From positions 1,054,001 to 1,118,000 of the forward strand of contig NZ_CP007770.1 in the NCBI RefSeq assembly GCF_000816185.1: a stretch of DNA of 64,000 bases. The letters are read 5' to 3'. The notes under the pieces are model-generated. The model was not told the origin of the DNA. It worked only from the letters and a program-made list of their open reading frames with translations, and did not search any database. A program made the translations under genes and the position numbers. The stretch's first letter is position 1. The number at the start of each line of letters is the position of its first letter. This DNA comes from Campylobacter insulaenigrae NCTC 12927 (lineage in GTDB: Bacteria > Campylobacterota > Campylobacteria > Campylobacterales > Campylobacteraceae). This document shows, piece by piece, positions 1 through 8,956 of the stretch.

Positions 1-62
1 TTATTCTCAATATCTTTTGCTCGATAAGTATTGCTCTCATAGCTTACTTTTTCTGGCTTTAA
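1..62 (+). CDS. Possible 3' end of a membrane protein gene entering from the left edge
   Basis: The plus strand is open from base 3 to a TAA at 60-62 and reads a hydrophobic tail of 19 residues (ILNIFCSISIALIAYFFWL), as expected for the last membrane helix of a transporter. The stop sits at the base of a perfect hairpin (61-92) that also holds the stop of the facing transporter gene. The same arrangement is seen at two certain convergent pairs in this window (49067-49091 and 59373-59406), which is the main support. The fragment is too short to identify, and chance openness cannot be excluded. Confidence 0.35.
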   Translation, partial: ILNIFCSISIALIAYFFWL

Positions 63-92
63 TCTTTTAGTCCAATCTTGGACTAAAAGATT
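61..92. terminator. Perfect 15-bp hairpin, probable bidirectional terminator
   Basis: Bases 61-75 pair exactly with 78-92; the arm reads AATCTTTTAGTCCAA. It lies between a likely plus-strand stop (60-62) and the minus-strand stop of the transporter (91-93). There is no clear T-run outside the arms, so termination would rely on the T-rich arm itself. Confidence 0.55.
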
Positions 93-1260
93 AACTTATT
101 ATTTTACTCTTATAAGCAAAATATCCAAATAAACAAAGAAGAATGCTAATAAAAATAAAAAATATCAAAATTTCTTCAAAACTTTTAAAATAATCATATA
201 AATAGCCTATAATAATAGACGAAGTAGAAGCTAATAAATATCCAAAACCTTGAGCAAAAGAAGAAAGTTTTGCCGCTATGAAGTGATTTTTACTTTTATG
301 CGCAATAAAAAATAATGCTATAGTAAAAGCTCCTCCCCATGGAATACTCATCAAACATACACCAATTACTACTATATATTTATCAACACTTAATACAATA
401 ATAAAAAATGATAAAACATATAAAAAACACAAACCTACTACGTAAAATAATTTGAATTTTTCTTTAATTTTTCCAAATAATAATGGCGTTAAAAATGCTA
501 CAGGAAGTCCTATAATCTGTGCTAACAAAATCAAATTTGTACTAGCTTCTATGCTAAATCCTTTGGATTTTATAATTAAAGCAAGCCAAGCAAATAAACT
601 ATATGCTAAAAAACTTTGCGTCCCCATAAATAATGTAATTTTCCAAGCTGTTGTGTTTTTAAATAAATGAATTTTATTATACTGCTTTTGTTTTTTTCTA
701 AAAAATCTTTTATTTTTAATTTGAGGATAATAAACCAGCAAAGCCAACACAGCAAAAATACCCCAAAAAAACAAAGCATATTTAACACCAAAAGCATAAA
801 CTAAAGGCAAAGATAAGGCAATTCCAGCCATAGAAGAAATTCCAAGCATCATTCCATAAATACCCATCATTTTAGTAACATTGTCAGGAAATTTTTGCTT
901 TATCAAACTAGGAACTAAAACATTTGCTATAGCAATACCACAACCCAAAAGGAAAGTGCCTAAAAACAAACCATTAATCCCAGTATAACTTCTTACTAAT
1001 TCACCAATAGCTATTAAGCAAATTCCACCTAACATGGCTCGCAATGGCGAAAAATACCCCACAAAAAAAGATAAAAATCCAAATGTAAATAAAGGCAAAG
1101 AATTTACAATGCCTATTAAAGTATAATTTATATCAAAATATTCTTTAATCATCTCAGCCATAGGTCCTAAAGCAGTTATAGGAGCTCTAAGATTAAAAGC
1201 AACAACAATAACAATAAATAAATTTAAATAATAAATCCTTTTATAAGCTTTATCCATCAT
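91..1260 (-). CDS. MFS transporter, CynX/NimT-like family
   Basis: A 12-helix major facilitator protein of about 389 residues, almost entirely hydrophobic with short basic loops. The N-terminal signature NLRAPITALGPM (around residues 24-35) is typical of the CynX/NimT group (cyanate and nitroimidazole-type carriers). The family assignment is firm but the substrate is unknown. The reading frame begins GTG-ATG-ATG; an AGG at spacing 5 to 8 favours one of the two ATGs over the GTG, so the start is given at 1260. Eleven bases separate it from the stop of the thiazole-cluster gene upstream (1272), so it could be the last gene of the thiS operon. Transport of a thiamine precursor is possible, but that is only a neighbourhood inference. 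Confidence 0.8.
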   Translation of the reverse strand: MMDKAYKRIYYLNLFIVIVVAFNLRAPITALGPMAEMIKEYFDINYTLIGIVNSLPLFTFGFLSFFVGYFSPLRAMLGGICLIAIGELVRSYTGINGLFLGTFLLGCGIAIANVLVPSLIKQKFPDNVTKMMGIYGMMLGISSMAGIALSLPLVYAFGVKYALFFWGIFAVLALLVYYPQIKNKRFFRKKQKQYNKIHLFKNTTAWKITLFMGTQSFLAYSLFAWLALIIKSKGFSIEASTNLILLAQIIGLPVAFLTPLLFGKIKEKFKLFYVVGLCFLYVLSFFIIVLSVDKYIVVIGVCLMSIPWGGAFTIALFFIAHKSKNHFIAAKLSSFAQGFGYLLASTSSIIIGYLYDYFKSFEEILIFFIFISILLCLFGYFAYKSKIIS

Positions 1261-1271
1261 CACAACCTATT

Positions 1272-1880
1272 TTATGGATTTAATATATTTTTGCATTCAT
1301 TAATATAATGTCTTAAATTCTTTTGATGCACAAATGCTTCTCTCATACATACCCCTGCTATATCTAAATCTTGAAATTTATTAATATTTTGTAAGTTTAT
1401 ACCACCTATAGCATAAAGCGGAATTTTACTTATCATTAACAACTCTTTCATGAGCTCAAGCCCATAAGGAGGCAAATCAATTTTACAAGAACTATCAAAA
1501 ATATGACCTACAAAAGCATAATTTACCTTATACATCATAGCTTCGTATAATTCTTCTTTAGAGTGTATTGAAGTTCCTAAAATATGAAAATACTTATATA
1601 ATCTTGGATTATTTCTAAGCAAATTCAAAGGTGCATGAAAAAATTTATGATTAAGTTTTAAACTTATTCTGTCAAAATTATGTAATACGCAATTTGTATT
1701 ATTTTTTTTACAAATTTTTAAAACCTCTTTTGCCAAATCATAATATTCTACATCGCTTAAATGTTTTTCTCTAAGTACTAGAGTATCAATTTTTGCTTTT
1801 GTTAGTTTTTCAATATAAATCAAAAAATCTTCGTTTAAAATTTGACTATCACTAATAGCGATAATTTTTTTAGCCCACAT
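1272..1880 (-). CDS. tenI: TenI-like thiazole tautomerase (ThiE/TenI superfamily)
   Basis: A TIM-barrel protein of about 202 residues in the ThiE/TenI superfamily. The diagnostic stretch VGHIFDSSCKIDLPPYGLEL (near residues 124-143) resembles Bacillus TenI (GHVFETDCKKG...) more than ThiE, which has a GPVFPT-type sequence there. The His in VGHIF corresponds to the TenI residue needed for thiazole aromatisation. TenI converts the ThiG product to the aromatic thiazole carboxylate phosphate, which fits its place at the end of thiS-F-G-H. The usual annotation in Campylobacter is thiamine phosphate synthase (thiE). The frame opens with a GTG at 1892 inside thiH, but the ATG at 1880 is the likelier start. 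The gene overlaps the end of thiH by 11 bases. Confidence 0.7.
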   Translation of the reverse strand: MWAKKIIAISDSQILNEDFLIYIEKLTKAKIDTLVLREKHLSDVEYYDLAKEVLKICKKNNTNCVLHNFDRISLKLNHKFFHAPLNLLRNNPRLYKYFHILGTSIHSKEELYEAMMYKVNYAFVGHIFDSSCKIDLPPYGLELMKELLMISKIPLYAIGGINLQNINKFQDLDIAGVCMREAFVHQKNLRHYINECKNILNP

Positions 1881-2979
1881 AAATACTATCACTCATTATA
1901 GCTTGCAAATTTCGCTCTTTTAACATATGTAAAATATCTTGTACACCCCTGCCATCAGTTATTTGAAACTGATCATCTCCTGTTTTTTCTCCCGAGTGTT
2001 CCCCTATACCCACACTCACTCCAGCACTTATTTTAGTCGCACCAAGTTTTAACACCTCATCTCTAAAACCCGCTCTTTCACGACTTGAGATAGTCAAGCC
2101 TGCATAAGGAAGAAAAATCCTATAAGCACAAAGTACCTGTAAAAGGCGTTTTTCGCTGACATCTTTGGGATGAATTTTAGCATTGTTAATAATAGGCCTT
2201 AAACGAGGCACAGACAAGGATAGCTCAGCTTGAGGATAAAGCTGCTGCAGATAATAAGCATGAAGTAAAGTAGCTAGGGCATCTTTTCTAAAATCATCAA
2301 GTCCTAACAAAGCCCCAAAAGCAACCCCTCTCATGCCTGCTTTTAAAGCTCTTTCTTGGCCATTAAAACGATAGTAAAAATCACTCTTTTCCCCACTTAG
2401 ATGGAATTTTTTATAACTTTGCGCATTATAAGTTTCTTGAAAAATGGTTACATAATCACAGCCATTTTCATGCAAAAGCTCATATTCTGCTATTTCCATA
2501 GGATAAACCTCAACTCCTACAACCTTAAAATACTGCCTTGCTATTTTACAGGCCTTTGCTATATAAGCAACACTTGCATACTCCCTACCCTCACCTGTTA
2601 GCATAATAAGTTCTTGCAAGCCACTTTTTGCTATAGCTTGCATTTCAGCATGAATTTGTGCTTCATTGAGCTTAGAACGCGCGATTTTATTACCCTTTTG
2701 AAAACCACAATAGGTGCACTTGCTATTGCAATAATTTGAAAGATAAAGCGGGGTAAATAAAGAAACTCCATTGCCAAAATACTTAAGCCTTATCTTGCTT
2801 GCTTTAAAAGCTAGCTCTTCTATGAATTCCTCAGCCGCACTTGAAAGTAAAGCCTTTAAATGTCTTATGTTCAAAGTCCTTGCATCAAGAGCCTGTCTTA
2901 CATCATCAAAGCCAAAATCTTCATCATGATAGTTTTCAAGCTCTTTTGTGATTTTATTTAAAATGGCATTATCTTGCAT
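1870..2979 (-). CDS. thiH: 2-iminoacetate synthase ThiH (radical SAM tyrosine lyase)
   Basis: A radical SAM enzyme of 369 residues, close to the usual 370-380. It cleaves tyrosine to dehydroglycine (2-iminoacetate) and p-cresol, supplying the glycine imine for thiazole formation. The [4Fe-4S] motif CNSKCTYC lies at residues 84-91 (C84, C88, C91), followed by a SAM-binding MLTGEG. Using ThiH rather than the oxygen-dependent glycine oxidase ThiO fits a microaerophile. The gene begins five bases after thiG, and both genes open with the same ATGCAAGATAAT. The thiH-thiG stretch looks somewhat less AT-rich than its neighbours by eye. Confidence 0.95.
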   Translation of the reverse strand: MQDNAILNKITKELENYHDEDFGFDDVRQALDARTLNIRHLKALLSSAAEEFIEELAFKASKIRLKYFGNGVSLFTPLYLSNYCNSKCTYCGFQKGNKIARSKLNEAQIHAEMQAIAKSGLQELIMLTGEGREYASVAYIAKACKIARQYFKVVGVEVYPMEIAEYELLHENGCDYVTIFQETYNAQSYKKFHLSGEKSDFYYRFNGQERALKAGMRGVAFGALLGLDDFRKDALATLLHAYYLQQLYPQAELSLSVPRLRPIINNAKIHPKDVSEKRLLQVLCAYRIFLPYAGLTISSRERAGFRDEVLKLGATKISAGVSVGIGEHSGEKTGDDQFQITDGRGVQDILHMLKERNLQAIMSDSIYVG

Positions 2980-2984
2980 ATTTT

Positions 2985-3749
2985 TTAATCTCTTAAAAAA
3001 CCTGTCAAAGGTGAGCTAGCTCTTGGACTTTCATTAACACTAGCAAGTCCTGCTAAATAAGCATTGCGTCCTGCCTCTACAGCCAAAGAAAAAGCCTTAG
3101 CCATTTGCGTGATATTTTGTGCTTGAGCTAAGGCAGTATTAACCATTACAGCACTTGCTCCCATTTGCATAGCCTCGCAAGCTTGAGCAGGACTTCCAAG
3201 CCCAGCATCAACGATAATGGGTAAGTTTATTTCATCTAATAAAATTTGTATAAATTCCTTAGCACATAAACCCTTATTTGTCCCTATAGGTGCAGCTAAA
3301 GGCATAATAGCAGCCGCTCCAGCATCTTGCATAGCCCTAGCAGCATATAAATCAGCACTCATATAAGGCAAAGGTGTAAAACCTTCTTTTGCCAATAACT
3401 CTACTGCCTTGATAGTTTCGTAATTATCAGGCAAAAGATATTTACTATCTCTTATAACTTCTATTTTTATAAGCTCACTACCGCAAAGTTCTCTAGCAAG
3501 CCTTGCTATACGCAAAGCTTCATCAGCATTTCTAGCTCCTGAGGTGTTAGGCAAAAGAGTGATATCTTTAGGGATAAAATCAAGGATATTTTCAAGTCCA
3601 TTTGTATTAACACGCCTTAGCGCTAAAGTAACAATTTGAGCATTAGCTTCTTTAATAGCAGCTTGTATTAATTCTAAAGAATACTTACCTGAACCCAAAA
3701 TAAAGCGTGAGTTAAATTCAAATTTTCCTATTTTTAAATTATCTTGCAT
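2985..3749 (-). CDS. thiG: Thiazole synthase ThiG
   Basis: ThiG of 254 residues. It condenses 1-deoxyxylulose 5-phosphate, dehydroglycine from ThiH and sulfur from the ThiS thiocarboxylate into the thiazole phosphate tautomer. The Schiff-base lysine is in ELIKIEVIRD, and phosphate-binding loops VDAGLGSPAQA and GASAVMVNTA are visible. An AGGG-type ribosome site lies six bases before the ATG. One base separates it from the thiF stop. It is third in the order thiS-thiF-thiG-thiH-tenI. Confidence 0.95.
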   Translation of the reverse strand: MQDNLKIGKFEFNSRFILGSGKYSLELIQAAIKEANAQIVTLALRRVNTNGLENILDFIPKDITLLPNTSGARNADEALRIARLARELCGSELIKIEVIRDSKYLLPDNYETIKAVELLAKEGFTPLPYMSADLYAARAMQDAGAAAIMPLAAPIGTNKGLCAKEFIQILLDEINLPIIVDAGLGSPAQACEAMQMGASAVMVNTALAQAQNITQMAKAFSLAVEAGRNAYLAGLASVNESPRASSPLTGFLRD

Positions 3750-3750
3750 T

Positions 3751-4548
3751 TTATTCCCTTTGTGCTAAAAGTTCTAAAACTAAATTAGCTTGATGTCCCG
3801 CACAAATATTTACACGTGGTGCCATAAGTCCAGATCCTGGTTTTGCTTCACTTTTTAAATCTCCACACACATAAAAATTCTTAGCAATTTTTTTAGTTTG
3901 TATGGAATTACTATCTCCATACCCTGCAAGTCCAGATCCACAAATTAAAATTTTATCAAAATATTTATGAAAATTTTGTGCCAAAATAGCTTTATATTTA
4001 GCACTATCAAAAGCCTCGCAAACTATATCATCATCTATAAAAAGCTGAGCTATATTTTCTTTTTCTATTTTAAGATTTTGAGAAAATACTTCTATAAAAG
4101 GATTAATTTTACTAATTTGTTCTTTTAAGGCATCACTTTTAAATTTACCTAAATCTTCTACCATATAAGCTTGACGATTCAAATTACTAGGTTCAACCAC
4201 ATCAAAATCTATCAAGTGAAGTCTTCCAACTCCACTTCTTGCTAAATTTATAGCTATATGCGAGCCAAGTCCCCCAAGACCACAAATTGCAACACTTGCT
4301 TTTTTTAATTTATCGTGAAGTTTTGGAGTATGGCGTGCTCTCATCATAGCATCAAGTGCATCTTTTGGAGGCATAATATTTTTTTCTATACAAAAAAGCT
4401 CATCATTCTCATTTAAATTTAAATTTTCCTTAGTAGCAAAGCCATTCACTATCCACACATCATTTTCATTTTTACTTATACTTTGAAAAAACTCTAAGCT
4501 AGTTTTGAACTTTGTCTCAAGTTCTTTGCCATTAAATTTAATTCTCAT
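3751..4548 (-). CDS. thiF: ThiS adenylyltransferase ThiF, family 2, with N-terminal ubiquitin-like domain
   Basis: A 265-residue E1-like enzyme that adenylates the C-terminal glycine of ThiS. The nucleotide loop GLGGLGS is near residues 91-97, followed by DFDVVEPSNLNRQ, typical of ThiF/MoeB. Residues 1 to about 60 form an extra ThiS-like beta-grasp domain without the C-terminal GG, as in the ThiF family 2 architecture (ThiS-like ubiquitin domain fused to the adenylyltransferase). I see no paired CxxC zinc sites like those of E. coli ThiF. The start ATG shares its A with the thiS stop (TGATG), so the two are translationally coupled. Confidence 0.9.
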   Translation of the reverse strand: MRIKFNGKELETKFKTSLEFFQSISKNENDVWIVNGFATKENLNLNENDELFCIEKNIMPPKDALDAMMRARHTPKLHDKLKKASVAICGLGGLGSHIAINLARSGVGRLHLIDFDVVEPSNLNRQAYMVEDLGKFKSDALKEQISKINPFIEVFSQNLKIEKENIAQLFIDDDIVCEAFDSAKYKAILAQNFHKYFDKILICGSGLAGYGDSNSIQTKKIAKNFYVCGDLKSEAKPGSGLMAPRVNICAGHQANLVLELLAQRE

Positions 4549-4739
4549 CAGCCACCTCCTACAAAAGTTACAATCTCTGCTTTATCATTTTCTTTTAAAA
4601 TTAAAGCTTCAAATTCATCCTTTGGGATAATTTTTCCATTTAATTCCAAAGCGATAAATTCTATTTTTAGCTTCTTTTCTTTCACATAGTCCATAAACTT
4701 AAGTTCTTTTAACTCAAGTTTTTGTCCATTAATAATCAT
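4548..4739 (-). CDS. thiS: Sulfur carrier protein ThiS
   Basis: A 63-residue ubiquitin-like protein ending VGGG, with the terminal GG needed for adenylation and thiocarboxylate formation. Its size is typical for ThiS. An AAGG ribosome site lies about seven bases before the ATG, inside the last codons of the upstream restriction-modification gene, whose stop lies 11 bases into thiS. The thiazole genes are therefore read through from, and coupled to, the restriction gene. Confidence 0.93.
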   Translation of the reverse strand: MIINGQKLELKELKFMDYVKEKKLKIEFIALELNGKIIPKDEFEALILKENDKAEIVTFVGGG

Positions 4740-7700
4740 TTAAAACCTTTTGAATTCTTATAGTTTCTTTTATAACCTTGCATATTTTTAACAAATGTTC
4801 TAATTCTTCTTTAGAGCATTCATAATCATTGCGGTATTTTAGCCATTGTTTTATGACTTGATAACCACCTATAGTAAATTGCCAAATTTCATCATTGATA
4901 TTTTTTATAGCTAAATCTTCATTTAAAATGATTTTATTTTCTACAAAACGATCTTTTTCTTGGTATTTTTTGATCTTGAAATTTGCTCTTTTATCTTCTT
5001 TTAAAAAGATAAAATCTATATCATCATCTAAATTTTCTTTAAATAAATGCAAATTCACAAGCTCTTTACCAAATTTAACAAATTCATTAAAAGTATTTTT
5101 ATCTACTTCAAAATTTATCCTAGCAAAGCCTGTTTTTAAATACTCTAAGTATTTTGTTCTATATTTTGGATCATATAAACTTGCATAGATAAAATACAAA
5201 ATTTCCTCAGGGCTTTTATCTTTTAAAACCTTATGATTTTCTTTGTAGGCTAAAAATTCATTTGTGAAATTTGGAATTTTTTCATCATTTTCATCATGAA
5301 GATAAAGTGGTACTATATAAGCATTTTCACTTGTTTTGGAGCTTATAATGCCTCTTTCTGCTATATTGTTTAAAATAAAAGTATGTGCATAATAATTACT
5401 ATTTAATACCTTAGAAAAACAAAGTCCTAAATTTTCTTTATCTATAAAATGTTGCATAACTTCATATCTAGGATAAGCTATAAAACTTTTTGACTCATTA
5501 GTATAAAAAGTCCATCTTATATCAAATGGACGATAAGCTATACATTTTATTTTTCCAAGATTATTTTTTGCAGCATTAATGGAGTTAGAAATTTTCCAAT
5601 CTCTTGAGTCTTCTAAATCATATTTTTTTATTAAATCAATACTATTTAAATTTTTAAAATCATTTAAAACATTTTCCATACTTTGTTTGTTTAGTTGTAT
5701 AGCTATATTATCTTTTTGAGTTTCTATACCACTATTATAATTTAAAAATATAGCCTTTTTATCACCTAAAGCTTTATCACTTGCTAAAGCCCAAAAATTT
5801 TCATATTCTTCATTTTCAAATTCTTTTTTGATAAACCAAAAATAAGGCTCATCTAAGCTTAATTCTTGCCATTTGATAGCATTTAAACCATTTTGTTTGA
5901 TCTCATCTAAAAGAGCGAATTTTTCTTTTCGTAAAAAGATATTATTTTCACTTGTAGAATAATAAAATACTTTAGCACCATCACTTGGCTTGTCTTTATG
6001 CTTTACAAATAAACTTACACAAACGCCTATTTTTATATCAAAAACATTTTCATCGTTTTTAGCATCTTTATCGCTTCCGTGTAAATTTAATATATAAATT
6101 TCATCAAAACTTTTATATAAACTTTTTCTCATTTTTCTATGAGTTTTTCCATTTAAAAAAGAATTGTTGGTGATAAATCCCATTAAGCCTGTATTGTTTT
6201 CAAAGATATTAGCTCTTTTTTGCTCTAATAATTTCCACTGCGCAAAACGCATAAATTTAATGTAATCATCATCTAAATTTATCTTTGTTTCATTTAAGCC
6301 TTGTTTGTAAGTTTGCAAAAGCTCCAATATTTCTTTGCCTTTGTTTTTGCTTTTTGCATTATAAGGAGGATTTCCTAAAATCACAAGTAAATTTTTATCG
6401 TGCTTAACATCTCTTGCTTTTTTCCACTCTGTATCTAAATTTTCCAAAGGCATAAACATATCAAAATTTGCATTTTTTTCTAAGTCTAAAGTATTATTAA
6501 GAAAAATTTGAAAATCAGCTTCGCTAAAATCCTTAAAGCCATTTTTTCTTAAAATTTGCCCTAGTTTTAATCTTGCTACGATATAAGGCACAAAAGAAAG
6601 CTCAAAGCCATAAATATCTTTTAAAAATTTATTTTTTATAGCTTCATTTTTAAAAACTTCACTTTCTTTGGAAATAATTTTTTCAAAAACACTGGCTAAG
6701 AAGCTTCCTGTGCCTGTCGCAAAATCAAGCACTTTTACACTCTCATCATTAAAGCCTTTATTTTTACCAAATTTAGTTTTTAAAAGCTCATCAAGAGATG
6801 AAACTATCATATCTACAATACTTTTTGGGGTATAAAAAACACCACCTTCTTTACGCTTTTGCGTAGCTCTTAAATCATCATAAGCTTTTAAAAAATCTTC
6901 ATACAAATATATACTTATGCTTTCTAAATCTTGATTTAAAATACCACAAAGGGCGATTTTATCTATCAAAGATAGAGTTTTTTTGATATTTTCTAAAGTA
7001 TATTTAATATCTTGCGGCAAAGAAAAAGATGGCACAGCAAAATACACAAATTCACTTAAGGTTCTAAAAGTGCTAGGCAAAAATGAAATAAAATTTTCTA
7101 TAGGGATTTTTTCTAAATCATAATCATCATTTTCTATATAAGAAACAAAAATTCCATACACTATAGCTTGAGCTAAAATATCACAAAATTCTTCATCTTT
7201 CAAATCTATCTTTTCTATACTTTCAAAAGTATCTTTTGTTTTTTGAAAGAATCTTCTAAAAGAAGAATTTACATCACTTTCATCAAAAGAAATTTTTAAA
7301 GCACTACTAAGATAAAAGCTTTGCGTACTTAAAACTTTTATTAGTTCTTGTTTTGACTTAATGGTGGTGCTATTGTCATCAAAATAAGCTTTTAAAAGGT
7401 TTTTAAATATACTTATATTTTCTTCTTTTAAATTTAAACTATCATCGAGTAAATTGATATCAAAAACAACTTTTTCAAAAGAAAAAAGCATAAAGCGTTT
7501 GTAATTTGTAAAAATGATATTAGGTGAAATTTGCAAATATTTGCTAAGTTGATTTCCTTTTAAATGTAAATTTAAATCTACATCTAAATTTTTACACTCT
7601 ATAAAGCCTATTAAATGATTATAACTTAACTCTTTTTCTTTATCTATGAGTTTATAGGTTTTAAAATCAGGTCTTATAGAACCTTGTCCTTTTTCACTTT

Positions 7701-7842
7701 TTGGCTCATGGATAATTTTTATCTCTTTGGGTTTTAGCTCATTAAGCAAATTTTCAAAACAAGTTCTAAAGCTGTGTTCATTATAATTTTTTGCCCCAAA
7801 AATTACTTGAATTTCACTTGTATATTTTTTAAATATATCCAT
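4729..7842 (-). CDS. Type IIG-like restriction-modification enzyme (fused nuclease and N6-adenine methyltransferase)
   Basis: A single protein of 1037 residues. The N-terminus carries a PD-(D/E)xK nuclease core: RPDF with D59, then IECK with E82 and K84, followed by Q98 and Y102 as in related fused enzymes. After a helical spacer come the gamma-type adenine methyltransferase motifs: GGVFYTP (334-340, motif X), VLDFATGTGSF (371-381, SAM loop) and NPPY (491-494, motif IV). The remaining 400 or more residues should be the target recognition domain. I see no DEAD-box helicase motors, which argues against a type I or ISP enzyme. It would cut unmethylated DNA and methylate its own site; the target is not deducible. 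It sits seven bases after dapE with an AGGAA ribosome site and overlaps thiS. No separate specificity or methylase gene is nearby. Confidence 0.85.
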   Translation of the reverse strand: MDIFKKYTSEIQVIFGAKNYNEHSFRTCFENLLNELKPKEIKIIHEPKSEKGQGSIRPDFKTYKLIDKEKELSYNHLIGFIECKNLDVDLNLHLKGNQLSKYLQISPNIIFTNYKRFMLFSFEKVVFDINLLDDSLNLKEENISIFKNLLKAYFDDNSTTIKSKQELIKVLSTQSFYLSSALKISFDESDVNSSFRRFFQKTKDTFESIEKIDLKDEEFCDILAQAIVYGIFVSYIENDDYDLEKIPIENFISFLPSTFRTLSEFVYFAVPSFSLPQDIKYTLENIKKTLSLIDKIALCGILNQDLESISIYLYEDFLKAYDDLRATQKRKEGGVFYTPKSIVDMIVSSLDELLKTKFGKNKGFNDESVKVLDFATGTGSFLASVFEKIISKESEVFKNEAIKNKFLKDIYGFELSFVPYIVARLKLGQILRKNGFKDFSEADFQIFLNNTLDLEKNANFDMFMPLENLDTEWKKARDVKHDKNLLVILGNPPYNAKSKNKGKEILELLQTYKQGLNETKINLDDDYIKFMRFAQWKLLEQKRANIFENNTGLMGFITNNSFLNGKTHRKMRKSLYKSFDEIYILNLHGSDKDAKNDENVFDIKIGVCVSLFVKHKDKPSDGAKVFYYSTSENNIFLRKEKFALLDEIKQNGLNAIKWQELSLDEPYFWFIKKEFENEEYENFWALASDKALGDKKAIFLNYNSGIETQKDNIAIQLNKQSMENVLNDFKNLNSIDLIKKYDLEDSRDWKISNSINAAKNNLGKIKCIAYRPFDIRWTFYTNESKSFIAYPRYEVMQHFIDKENLGLCFSKVLNSNYYAHTFILNNIAERGIISSKTSENAYIVPLYLHDENDEKIPNFTNEFLAYKENHKVLKDKSPEEILYFIYASLYDPKYRTKYLEYLKTGFARINFEVDKNTFNEFVKFGKELVNLHLFKENLDDDIDFIFLKEDKRANFKIKKYQEKDRFVENKIILNEDLAIKNINDEIWQFTIGGYQVIKQWLKYRNDYECSKEELEHLLKICKVIKETIRIQKVLNDY

Positions 7843-7849
7843 ATTTTTC

Positions 7850-8950
7850 CTAGTTAAAATTCTCTAGTAAATCTTTAAAAACTAAATATAATTTTTCAAG
7901 CTCTTCTATACTCACTCTTTCATCAACTGCGTGAATTGTGTCATTACAAACTCCAAATTCTACTACTTTAACTCCAAACTCAGCAAAATATCTTGCATCG
8001 CTTGTGCCTCCTTTAGTATTAAATTCTGGCACTACAGAAGTAATTTTTTGCACACTTTCGTTTAATTTTTGCACAATTTTGCTATTTGCATCAGTTAAAA
8101 ATGGTTTAGAGCTTTGATTTAAAGAAAACTCATAATCAAGCCCTTCGCAAATTTTTTCTATATAATTTTGTACATCTTCTAAACTAGTTTGTAAAGAATT
8201 GCGAATATTAAACATAATTTTCAATTCGCTAGGTGTTACATTTGTCACTTCCATTCCAGCTCTTATATCTGTAATAACTATTTTTGATGGCAAAAAAGCC
8301 TCATCTCCTGGATCTAAATCAAATCCAGCTAAAAACTTTAAAGACGCAGCAAAATTATGCACAGGGTTAGTACATTTTTGCGGATAAGCTACATGTCCTT
8401 GTTTACCTTTAATACGCAAAATACCATTAATTGATCCGCGACGACCTATTTTAATACTATCTCCAAATTTTTTATCACAAGTTGGTTCAGCTACTACTGC
8501 AAAATCTGGTAAAAGATCTTTTTCTTGCATAAATTTAAGTACCTCTAAAGTGCCATATTTTGCTTCACCTTCTTCATCGCTCGTAAGAATAATGCTTAGC
8601 CTTGAACCTTTAAAATCAGCATCTTTAATTGCATTAACAAAGGCTGCTACGCCACTTTTCATATCTTGAGCCCCTCTTGCGTAAATAAAGCCATCTTTTT
8701 CTAAAGGAATAAAAGGATCATTACTCCAACCATCTCCTGGTGGCACAACATCAACATGCCCTCCAAAAGCTAAATGCTCGCCAACATCACTAAATTTTTT
8801 AGTAAGCAAAAGATTTTTTACCCCTTCTTTTTCTATAAAAAAAGCCTCAAAATCGCTAAGCTCCACTGCGATATAATTTAATGCGCCATCATCATCTGGA
8901 GTAATAGACTTAAATTTAGTTAATTCTTTTAAAAAATTTACTACTTGCAT
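7850..8950 (-). CDS. dapE: Succinyl-diaminopimelate desuccinylase DapE
   Basis: A 366-residue M20-family zinc hydrolase. It converts N-succinyl-LL-diaminopimelate to LL-diaminopimelate and succinate in the lysine and peptidoglycan pathway. Metal-site motifs are [13 protein letters not shown] (first His), [11 protein letters not shown] (bridging Asp), TSDEEGE (catalytic Glu and metal Glu), and a late [13 protein letters not shown] with the last His. The length is normal. It starts six bases after the LysE-family gene with an AGGA nine bases before the ATG. Confidence 0.96.
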   Translation of the reverse strand: MQVVNFLKELTKFKSITPDDDGALNYIAVELSDFEAFFIEKEGVKNLLLTKKFSDVGEHLAFGGHVDVVPPGDGWSNDPFIPLEKDGFIYARGAQDMKSGVAAFVNAIKDADFKGSRLSIILTSDEEGEAKYGTLEVLKFMQEKDLLPDFAVVAEPTCDKKFGDSIKIGRRGSINGILRIKGKQGHVAYPQKCTNPVHNFAASLKFLAGFDLDPGDEAFLPSKIVITDIRAGMEVTNVTPSELKIMFNIRNSLQTSLEDVQNYIEKICEGLDYEFSLNQSSKPFLTDANSKIVQKLNESVQKITSVVPEFNTKGGTSDARYFAEFGVKVVEFGVCNDTIHAVDERVSIEELEKLYLVFKDLLENFN

Positions 8951-8956
8951 AATGTT

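Noticed and set aside
1272-1892. GTG at 1892 as the start of the TenI-like gene
   Set aside because: It adds four residues inside thiH with no ribosome site; the ATG at 1880 gives the family-like N-terminus.
4729-7842. Type I or type ISP restriction enzyme
   Set aside because: No DEAD-box helicase motifs are visible between the nuclease and methyltransferase parts, and no hsdS/hsdM partner is near.
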